Assembly: GCA_964634255.1 (NCBI GenBank)
Contig: CAZWJC010000058.1
Location: 1-28,731, forward strand
Source: MWDV01 sp964634255
Lineage (GTDB): Bacteria > Verrucomicrobiota > Verrucomicrobiia > Limisphaerales > MWDV01
DNA: 28,731 nucleotides
Direction of reading: 5' to 3'
In this document: positions 22,519 to 28,731 of the stretch, piece after piece
Layout of the letters: each line of letters begins with the position of its first letter
How positions within the stretch are numbered: position 1 is the first letter of the stretch
Translations under genes and position numbers: made by a program
Notes under the pieces: model-generated
Databases searched by the model: none
Told to the model about the DNA's origin: nothing
What the model saw: the letters and a program-made list of their open reading frames with translations, nothing else

Positions 22519-23244
22519 TTACATGCCCGTCAAGCTCCCTGGATTGCACCACAAGCGGCCCGGATGTTGGCTGAGTTCGCCAAAGTACATCCGGTATTTG
22601 ATGAACTCGGTCTGTCCGCCGAACATTCCCATCACAATCCCGCCGTTGTGGCGGACGCTGACGCCCTCGTCGGGCTCACTGGCCACGTTGTCGTAGTAGG
22701 ACGGCTGTTTTTCATCCGGCTCCCAGTAGATCATGAAGTGCGACCGGAACTGGGTCATTTTGTAGCTGACGTACGGTTTGCCGGTCGGGCTGGTCTTAAA
22801 GCCGGATACCGATCCGTTCATTGTGTAACTGCAAACCTGCATGTCGCGCTGCTTGAAGAAGATGTTGTTTGTATTCTCGATGGGACACCGGTAGAGCGCG
22901 CGCGATTTGTGGTAGGCCCAGAGCTGCCCCAACTCGACGTTGTCCTTGTTCGTGGGATTGCTGGTTCGGCTATAACACCAGTTGGGCACGTTGTAGGTGT
23001 CTGAACTCCACGAAGTGTAGGGCAACGTATCCCCGAAATCGTGGACGTACATGTGAGTGGCCACGAGAATCTGTTTGAGGTTGCCGATGCACTGCGCGCG
23101 CTTGGCCTTCTCCTTGGCCCGGGACAGCGCCGGCAAAAGCATGCCCGCCAAGATCGCAATGATGGCAATGACCACGAGCAGTTCGATCAAGGTGAATCCG
23201 TGGCGGGTCAACCGCGACGGCGCGTGACAGGAATGACGACTCAT
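22519..23244 (-). CDS. prepilin-type N-terminal cleavage/methylation domain protein (type II secretion/pseudopilin-like)
   Basis: The 241-residue protein begins with a short basic leader ending in Gly before FTLIELLVVIAIIAILAG, the class III signal cut by prepilin peptidase. The usual LPALSRAKEKAKRAQCIGNL follows. The C-terminal part is a variable globular domain with Cys and aromatic residues (HPGRLWCNPGSLTG at the end), typical of the DUF1559-like families that are very abundant in Verrucomicrobiota and Planctomycetota. ATG 23244 is chosen because it gives a normal 16-residue leader; a longer frame starts upstream. Target and role are unknown. A small lipoprotein follows. Confidence 0.92.
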   Translation of the reverse strand: MSRHSCHAPSRLTRHGFTLIELLVVIAIIAILAGMLLPALSRAKEKAKRAQCIGNLKQILVATHMYVHDFGDTLPYTSWSSDTYNVPNWCYSRTSNPTNKDNVELGQLWAYHKSRALYRCPIENTNNIFFKQRDMQVCSYTMNGSVSGFKTSPTGKPYVSYKMTQFRSHFMIYWEPDEKQPSYYDNVASEPDEGVSVRHNGGIVMGMFGGQTEFIKYRMYFGELSQHPGRLWCNPGSLTGM

Positions 23245-23446
23245 GGGCTTGAGTGAATTGATTTCGATCCGACGCCTCCCCTCCCGAAACAGGCTGCAGG
23301 ACGACTGCACCCACGCAGCCGCTACCCCGGACTGATGTCTCAATCGCTTGGGCATGCTCAAATGCTACATGCAGGCGGACCGGGATTCAACGGGCAAGAT
23401 GTTTGCCCAGGTTCGCCCGCTTCGAGTGAGCCACTTGGCCAGCCGC

Positions 23447-24790
23447 TTACCGCAGGTCAATCGGGTTGGCGTAAACCCACGGCACCCACTCGTCCATGAG
23501 CTTGAGCTCGGCTTCCACGCGATACTTGCCCGGACCAGAGGGCGTCCAATCCAGCAGTCGGCCCTCAGACTGGGTCACCGCTTCGCCGTCTTTGACAATC
23601 GAGAACCGGCACGGCAAAGGTGACCGGGCGTGCAGCGTACTGCTTGTGGAGAAAGCAGATGACTCACCCATCACGGTTGATGTGCTGGTATTTGTTGCGA
23701 ACCAGCGAAAACCAGTACTGTCCGCGACAACGTCAAAACCGATATACGCCCGCCCTACACGCAAGGAGTCCACGATGGCCGCCTCGCTCAACTCACGGGC
23801 GAGAACGTGCGTGTTCACAAACCGCGCCGAGCGCTCGTAAGGATCGAGCTGCACATGGAAGAGCTTCCGTCCAGGCTCCAGCGGCCCGAAAACCAACCGG
23901 GCCAGCGGACGTGTGAGCCAGTTCAGGCGGACTTCCTTCAGCGTTTTGGGACTGGTATCTTCCACGCGGATCGTGTCCGACTCGGTATAGAAACCCCGAA
24001 CACCCACGTTTTGATGACAATCATTGGCGGCGATGCCGGTAATGTGGCGGGTTCGGTTCAACTCGTCCCACCGCTGGAGGAACTCGGTGGGCCGAGTGAA
24101 CATCCGATGGTAGATGTGGTCCGGGTAACGGCGCAGATTCACGATGACGTCCGGTAGTACCGCCCGCAATCCGCCCCGCTGGCGTTTGAAATCGACATGA
24201 AGGTTGTAGATCTCCATGCCGGTGAGTTCCGGTCTCTCCCAGTCGCGCTGCCCTTCCGGGTGTGCATAGAACAACACGCCGCCGTTCTCCACGATTTGCC
24301 GCGCCAACGTCGCGGAATCCGTCGTGTTGCTGAGCACCACGCTAGGTTTGACACCGAATGGCATAAACCCATCCCGCATTTCGAAGCCCGGGACAAACAG
24401 CTTGCCGTCGTGAAGCCCGCGCCACTGCAGGTCGAAATCCGCGCGCCCGTTCACGCAATGGTCGCTGAGGCAGATGAAGTCCAGTCCGGTGACCTTGAGC
24501 ACGCGCAAGATTTCCTCGAAAGGGACTTCGCAGTCATGGGAATGCTCCGAGTGACTGTGTAGGATGCCGCGGTACTCTTTCCAGCCCACATCCTCAATCA
24601 CGGGTTGCCGTTGTGCACGGAGTGCCTGCCAGACAGCAGCCTCTTGTGGGTAGCGCACGAACCGGTTGTAGAGCGCGCCGCGCAGCCAGACGAACGCCAG
24701 CACCATGGCCAGGACCAATCCCAATGCGGCCAGGCGAAACGTCCAGTGAACGAGCTTTCGCAACTTGGGGTGGCGGACATCGGTTTGCAT
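23447..24790 (-). CDS. membrane-anchored PHP-domain protein (predicted phosphoesterase)
   Basis: The 447-residue protein has an N-terminal membrane helix (FRLAALGLVLAMVLAFVWLR) and then a PHP domain, starting RGILHSHSEHSHDCEVPFEE with the HxH metal-binding motif. The further motif GLDFICLSDHC and a later FYAHPEG also look like metal ligands. PHP proteins hydrolyse phosphoesters, often with two or three metals. The C-terminal third is beta-rich and shows no recognised family. The protein probably faces the periplasm. ATG 24790 is preferred over a GTG 15 codons upstream. Confidence 0.87.
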   Translation of the reverse strand: MQTDVRHPKLRKLVHWTFRLAALGLVLAMVLAFVWLRGALYNRFVRYPQEAAVWQALRAQRQPVIEDVGWKEYRGILHSHSEHSHDCEVPFEEILRVLKVTGLDFICLSDHCVNGRADFDLQWRGLHDGKLFVPGFEMRDGFMPFGVKPSVVLSNTTDSATLARQIVENGGVLFYAHPEGQRDWERPELTGMEIYNLHVDFKRQRGGLRAVLPDVIVNLRRYPDHIYHRMFTRPTEFLQRWDELNRTRHITGIAANDCHQNVGVRGFYTESDTIRVEDTSPKTLKEVRLNWLTRPLARLVFGPLEPGRKLFHVQLDPYERSARFVNTHVLARELSEAAIVDSLRVGRAYIGFDVVADSTGFRWFATNTSTSTVMGESSAFSTSSTLHARSPLPCRFSIVKDGEAVTQSEGRLLDWTPSGPGKYRVEAELKLMDEWVPWVYANPIDLR

Positions 24791-24915
24791 GGGTGTATTT
24801 CGGCTACAGGATGACGCCCGGCGATCATTTGTCACGCCATCAATGCGGGCCAGAGCCGCCCAGCTGCCACCCCTGAAAGCATTGAAACCGGTTGGCAGCC
24901 TGTTAGCATTCAGCC

Positions 24916-25968
24916 GTGAACTCTAACCAGTTGCTTTCCCGCTTCGGTGCGACACCGCTGCGCCAACTCATCGCGCTCGGTGCCGGAACGCTCGTCCTCG
25001 CCGGTTGCCAGCAGCCGCAAACGGCGTGCTGTCCCAAGGCCGCGCAATACGATCCCTCCATTACTGCCGCGGCCGTGACGGCTCCAGGCGCCAAGACGAA
25101 CAAACCGCTCGCCAAACGCTACACCTACACGCCGCGGGTTTACCCCGTGGACGAACGTGGGTTTTCGCCCGTCGGCAAGGCGTTGGAGAAAGCTTACGCC
25201 CGCGAAGACTTGGTGGCCGACGACGCCGAGAGCTCGCTCAATCCTTACGTCATGAAGGTCATCTCTGCCTATCCGCTGGACGGCAGTTACCCGTATCACT
25301 GTGGTTGGACGCCCCGCGAATACGACCTCTACAACGGCGTGACAGAGGATATGTGGTACAAGGGCATGGTGGTGGCCAAGGCGTATCCGGACGGCTCGCG
25401 TTGCAGCTACTGCTGCGGGTTCACGTTCGAAGTCTTCATCCGCGCCATGAAGCTGCGCAACGTGCAAAAAGGGCTCGACCCCGATGACTTCAACGGCATG
25501 ACTTTCAGCGACCTCTTCAACATGCTTCAGCTTTGGTATATCGAAGGCCCGGGCGACTGCGAGCAGCGTGGCATCGTGGGTTACGGCCTGGGCAAGGCGA
25601 TCACCGACTTCGAGCAGGTGCGGCCAGGTGATTTCCTCAGCTATAGCACCACGCCTGCTGGTGGGCACGCTGTCATCTTCATTGATTGGCTGCGCGATGA
25701 GCAGAACAAGATCGTCGGGATGAAATACTTCTCCTCGAATCTTTCCGGCTCAAAAGGCGTCGGATATGGCCAGGGCAAGTTCAGCGATTCAAACAATGGC
25801 AAGGGTCTGCTCCGCAACTCACTTCGCATCGCCCGCGTCGGCGCGATCAAGGACTACAAGCCGTTCAACCGTGCGGACCTGCCGGCGCGCAACGCCTACC
25901 TGCCCACGCAGCCCACGCGGATCATCTGCGTGCCCGCGTCAGCCACGAACGCGCCTGCCACCAACTAG
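24916..25968 (+). CDS. lipoprotein with NlpC/P60-like cysteine peptidase region (predicted)
   Basis: The 350-residue protein begins with GTG and has a signal peptide with lipobox VLAGC (Cys31), followed by a Cys-rich linker (QQPQTACCPKAAQY). The central part contains CSYCCGFTFEVFIRAMK, which resembles the NlpC/P60 nucleophile segment, and then VRPGDFLSYSTTPAGGHAVIFIDW, matching the PGD-turn and active-site histidine strand of that fold. It could act on cell-wall peptides, but the catalytic triad is inferred and not certain. It is convergent with the response-regulator gene, 28 bp apart. Confidence 0.7.
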   Translation: MNSNQLLSRFGATPLRQLIALGAGTLVLAGCQQPQTACCPKAAQYDPSITAAAVTAPGAKTNKPLAKRYTYTPRVYPVDERGFSPVGKALEKAYAREDLVADDAESSLNPYVMKVISAYPLDGSYPYHCGWTPREYDLYNGVTEDMWYKGMVVAKAYPDGSRCSYCCGFTFEVFIRAMKLRNVQKGLDPDDFNGMTFSDLFNMLQLWYIEGPGDCEQRGIVGYGLGKAITDFEQVRPGDFLSYSTTPAGGHAVIFIDWLRDEQNKIVGMKYFSSNLSGSKGVGYGQGKFSDSNNGKGLLRNSLRIARVGAIKDYKPFNRADLPARNAYLPTQPTRIICVPASATNAPATN

Positions 25969-25996
25969 GCCTGCCGCGCGGCACTCCGTCGCGCCT

Positions 25997-26710
25997 TTAG
26001 ACGCAGAGCGCGTAACCGCGTCCGGGCAGGCTCTTGATCCAGTGCGGCTCTTCGCCGTCGTCGCCCAGCTTCTTGCGGAGCCGCCAGATATGTGTGTCCA
26101 CGGTGCGGGTGTTGGGCAGGTATGTGTAGCCCCAGACGCTGGCCAGCAATTGCTCGCGGGTAACCGGTTCCCCGGGTTTTGAGGCGAGCAGTTCGAGGAT
26201 GGCGAATTCCGTTTTTGTGAGCGGCAGGGGTTTATCCTTCCGGGTGGCGGTTTGTTTGCCCAAGTCCACGATTACCTGGGCGAACTTGAGCACGGGCGGT
26301 TGGGCGTTGGCACGTTGAAAGCGACGGAGTAACGCGTGAATGCGGGCCAGCAGTTCGCGGGCATCGAAAGGTTTGCCGAGGTAATCGTCCGCGCCGAGGC
26401 CCAACCCCTTCACGCGGTCCGAAACCTCCTGACGCGTCGTCAGCATCAGGATGGGCTGCGCGAATTTTCGCTCGCGCAGGGCGGCGCAGACGTCGAATCC
26501 GTTCATCCCGGGCATCATCACATCGAGGACGACCAGATCAGGAGATTCTGTGAGAGCCACCTCCAAGCCGCGGGCGCCATCAGCCGCCTCCAACACGCGA
26601 TAGCCAGTCCCGGTAAGGCAAAGCCTGACGGTTGTCATCAGTTCCGGTTCGTCCTCAACCACCAGAATTCTTGGTTGTGCATTCACGGTCGTTTCGGTCG
26701 GCGTTCCCAC
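25997..26710 (-). CDS. OmpR/PhoB-family response regulator
   Basis: This two-component regulator has an N-terminal receiver domain (acidic pair in VVEDEPE, Asp63 in VVLDVMMPGMNGFD, Lys113 in GKPF) and a C-terminal winged-helix DNA-binding domain. The latter has LPLTKTEFAILELLASKPGE and RTVDTHIWRLRKKLGDDGEE. The 237-residue length is typical. The start is a GTG at 26710 (an inner GTG at 26686 is also possible). No histidine kinase is next to it, so its input is not visible. Upstream lie phased GTCACA repeats resembling a Pho box, which it or a relative could bind. Confidence 0.95.
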   Translation of the reverse strand: MGTPTETTVNAQPRILVVEDEPELMTTVRLCLTGTGYRVLEAADGARGLEVALTESPDLVVLDVMMPGMNGFDVCAALRERKFAQPILMLTTRQEVSDRVKGLGLGADDYLGKPFDARELLARIHALLRRFQRANAQPPVLKFAQVIVDLGKQTATRKDKPLPLTKTEFAILELLASKPGEPVTREQLLASVWGYTYLPNTRTVDTHIWRLRKKLGDDGEEPHWIKSLPGRGYALCV

Positions 26711-26770
26711 GGAGACGCGCTCTGAATTGCCGGAAGCCTAACCGGACGACGGAGCGTTGGCGATTCCATA

Positions 26771-26810
26771 GTGTGACGGTGGCGGACGGTTTTGTGACAG
26801 GTTTGTGACG
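26771..26810 (-). promoter_or_regulatory. phased GTCACA direct repeats (Pho-box-like) between response regulator and cheW
   Basis: Minus-strand units begin at 26809 (GTCACAA), 26798 (GTCACAA), 26787 (GTCCGCC, degenerate) and 26777 (GTCACAC), spaced 11, 11 and 10 bp. Such phased TGTCA/GTCACA direct repeats about one helical turn apart are the binding pattern of PhoB-type response regulators. They lie about 60-100 bp upstream of the divergent OmpR/PhoB-type gene and about 76-115 bp upstream of cheW, so either could be controlled. Good -10 and -35 elements are not obvious. Confidence 0.5.
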
Positions 26811-26885
26811 AGCGCTTCTGAGTAACCGCCGGATACTCCTACCACGAAGCGGATGTGGTCTCCGCCCAACTAGAACAGACTGCAC

Positions 26886-27401
26886 ATGACAGCGACAATG
26901 AAATCGAACGTGACTGCCGGCATCGAGCGCCTGGCCGGCAAGTATCTCACCTTCACCTTGGGGAGCGGCAGCTATGCGATCAACGTGCGGAAGATTCGCG
27001 AGATTATCCGCCGGACGCGGATCACCCCCTTGCCGAACATGCCGGCCTACGTCGGCGGCGTCATCAACCTGCGGAACCGGATTGTGCCGGTGTTCGATTT
27101 GGGGTTGCGGCTGGGACTGGACGCCGTGACTGCTAGCGATCACACGTGCATTGTCGTGACGGACGTGGTGAGCCAGGCTGGGGCGCGGGCTGAGATCGGG
27201 TTGGTGGTGGATGATGTGGAGGAGGTCACCACACTGACCTCGTCAGAGATTGAGCAACCGCCCGAATTCGGCGCAGGGGTTGATGCGGATCACCTACTCG
27301 GCATCGCCAAAATCAAGGGCACGGTCAAGGCACTGCTGGACATCGACCGCATTGTCGCGGCTGAGGCGTTCAAGTCGTTCGAAGCAACGAATCGGGTCTA
27401 G
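26886..27401 (+). CDS. cheW: chemotaxis coupling protein CheW
   Basis: CheW couples chemoreceptors to the CheA kinase. The 171-residue protein has the usual CheW domain: YLTFTLGSGSYAINVRKIRE, then LPNMPAYVGGVINLRNRIVP (the typical GVINLRG/NxIVPVFDL region), and VGLVVDDVEEV-like GLVVDDVEEVTTLTSSEIEQ. The late HLLGIAKIKGTVKALLDIDR strand completes it. The length is normal with a short extra N-terminus. It is followed by a chemoreceptor gene after 60 bp. CheA, CheY, CheB and CheR are not in the window. Confidence 0.95.
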   Translation: MTATMKSNVTAGIERLAGKYLTFTLGSGSYAINVRKIREIIRRTRITPLPNMPAYVGGVINLRNRIVPVFDLGLRLGLDAVTASDHTCIVVTDVVSQAGARAEIGLVVDDVEEVTTLTSSEIEQPPEFGAGVDADHLLGIAKIKGTVKALLDIDRIVAAEAFKSFEATNRV

Positions 27402-27461
27402 AACGCAGCAAGCAAAAGCCTTATTCCCCCCAAAAACATCGGCAAACAACAAGGACGACAC

Positions 27462-28731
27462 ATGACACTCAATACGAAACTCCTGACCTTGGGCATCGCG
27501 GGCACCGCGATTCCCCTGATGATCGCTGTGGGCATCGCCCTGCGCCAGGGTGCCGCGGTGGAGAAGACGGGCACCACTGAGAGCCAGAAACTCGCGGATG
27601 AGAGTCAACGCCATGTCTTGGACGGGGTCTTCGCCGCCATCACCGGCCAGCAGGCGCTGCTAGAACAGAAGGTCGCCAGCGACTTGAACGTTGCGCACAA
27701 CGAGCTGGCCGCGGCGGGAGGGCTCAAGCTGACTCGAAATAAGCAGTCGTGGAAGGCGAAGAATCAACTGACCGCCACCAGCCAGACGGTTGAATTGCCC
27801 CAGGCCCAAATCGGCGCCGAGGTTGTTTCCCCAAACGCCGATCTCAAGACCGCATCACCGGTGGTGGACAAGGTGAAAGGGCTTGTGGGTGGGCTCTGCA
27901 CGGTCTTCCAGCGCATGAACGATGCGGGCGACATGCTGCGCATCGTGACCAACGTGGAAGCCAAGGATGGCCAGCGCGCCGTGGGCACATTTATTCCTTC
28001 GGTCAATGCTGACGGTTCAGCCAATCCAGTAATCCAGCAGGTACTCAAAGGCGAGCGCTACCTGGGCCGGGCGTTTGTCGTCAACGCGTGGTATGTCACG
28101 GCCTACGAACCGGTCCGCGACCCTGTTGGTCAGGTCATCGGCATGCTGTTTGTTGGGGTGCCCGAGCAAAGCGTGACGAGTCTCCGCGAACAGATTCTAA
28201 AGGCCAAGGTTGGCCTGTCTGGCGGGGTTTATGTGCTCGACTCCAAGGGTTGCTACGTCATCTCTCCGGGCGGAGCCTTGGATGGCCAGCCAGCTTTGGA
28301 CATCAAGGATGTGGATGGACAGCTGTATTTGCAGAACGTGATCAGGCGCGCTGTGGCGTTGAAGCCGGGTGAGCGTGGCCAAGCCCGTTATCGTTTGGCC
28401 TCCAATACCGGCGCCACGCCGCGTGTGCGAGTGGATTCGTTTGCATACTTCGCCCCGTGGGATTGGGTCATCGCCGCCGGAACGTATGAAGAGGAAATGC
28501 AAACCGCCGCGCGAGTGATCCGTTCCACCAACCGGCACGGCAACCTGCTATTGGGATTGACCTTTGCGGTATGTCTGGCAGGGGCCGCCGGGGCGTGGTG
28601 GTGGCTGTCCCGCAGTATTGCCCGACCGATCCTGGCCGCAACGGATTCGCTCACCCAGTCCTCGGCGCAGATCGCATCTGCCGCCGGGCATGTTTCCTCC
28701 GCCAGCCAGTCGTTGGCGGAAGGCGCGAGCG
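27462..28731 (+). CDS. methyl-accepting chemotaxis protein with Cache sensor (cut by window edge)
   Basis: This is the N-terminal 423 residues of a chemoreceptor. One membrane helix (about 7-27) is followed by a periplasmic Cache_3/Cache_2-type sensor (about 30-350), with WYVTAYEPVRDPVGQVIGML and SFAYFAPWDWVIAAGTYEEE as typical strands. A second membrane helix (about 362-383) leads into RSIARPIL, the usual start of HAMP. The sequence then goes directly to QIASAAGHVSSASQSLAEGA, the typical beginning of the signalling region, so HAMP is very short or degenerate. ATG 27462 is preceded by AAGGAC at a good distance. The signalling tip and methylation sites lie outside the window. Confidence 0.94.
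   Translation, partial: MTLNTKLLTLGIAGTAIPLMIAVGIALRQGAAVEKTGTTESQKLADESQRHVLDGVFAAITGQQALLEQKVASDLNVAHNELAAAGGLKLTRNKQSWKAKNQLTATSQTVELPQAQIGAEVVSPNADLKTASPVVDKVKGLVGGLCTVFQRMNDAGDMLRIVTNVEAKDGQRAVGTFIPSVNADGSANPVIQQVLKGERYLGRAFVVNAWYVTAYEPVRDPVGQVIGMLFVGVPEQSVTSLREQILKAKVGLSGGVYVLDSKGCYVISPGGALDGQPALDIKDVDGQLYLQNVIRRAVALKPGERGQARYRLASNTGATPRVRVDSFAYFAPWDWVIAAGTYEEEMQTAARVIRSTNRHGNLLLGLTFAVCLAGAAGAWWWLSRSIARPILAATDSLTQSSAQIASAAGHVSSASQSLAEGAS

Noticed and set aside
24892..24907. Sigma-54-like TGGCAGCCTGTTAGCA before the lipoprotein gene
   Set aside because: The spacing fits, but the start site would fall inside the coding region after the GTG, and no later start keeps the signal peptide.
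25969..25996. GCCGCGCGGC palindrome between two convergent genes as a terminator
   Set aside because: The stem has almost no loop and no T tract on either strand.

Overview
The window carries a long flagellar export, basal-body and hook operon on the minus strand (about 17165 down to 1814). It is flanked on the left by an amino-acid metabolism/regulator pair with an inserted toxin-antitoxin module. On the right lie mixed accessory and secreted-protein genes and the start of a chemotaxis cluster. The DNA is GC-rich. The prepilin (FTLIELL leader ending in an LPALSRAKEKA-like segment), the DUF4190/pseudopilin-like hybrid, the PKD-like secreted protein and the beta-helix protein look most like Verrucomicrobiota (Limisphaerales/Pedosphaerales). 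That placement is an inference from protein style, not from a marker gene; a related PVC lineage is possible.

Left end (1-1722, all minus): an Lrp/AsnC regulator, a ParD-like/ParE toxin-antitoxin pair, and the N-terminal part of a PLP aminotransferase that runs off the window. A 23-bp near-perfect direct repeat brackets the TA module. The copies cover the lrp stop codon and the first codons of the aminotransferase, which suggests the TA module was inserted between two formerly overlapping genes.

Flagellar operon (1814-17165, minus): flgB-flgC-fliE-fliF-fliG-fliH-fliI-fliJ-(MotE/YlxF-like)-fliK-flgD-flgE-fliL-fliM-fliN-fliO-fliP-(small ORF)-fliQ-fliR-flhB. This is the Bacillus/spirochaete fla/che gene order. 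Gene junctions are tight, several with overlaps (fliH/fliI, fliO/fliP, fliG/fliH). A good sigma-54 type -24/-12 promoter lies just upstream of flgB. The set builds the MS ring, C ring, export gate and ATPase, rod base and hook. FlhA, filament, stator, P/L ring and distal rod genes are not in the window. FliM lacks the usual N-terminal CheY-binding peptide.

Middle (17460-24790): a secreted parallel beta-helix protein, a DUF4190 membrane protein and signal peptidase I on plus; a secreted PKD-like protein, a small lipoprotein, a prepilin-like protein and a membrane-anchored PHP-domain protein on minus.

Right end (24916-28731): a lipoprotein with an NlpC/P60-like region (plus), an orphan OmpR/PhoB-type response regulator (minus), then CheW and a Cache-type methyl-accepting chemotaxis protein (plus) truncated by the window edge. 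Between the response regulator and cheW lies a phased array of GTCACA-type direct repeats resembling a Pho box.

No rRNA, tRNA, CRISPR array or intact insertion sequence was recognised.
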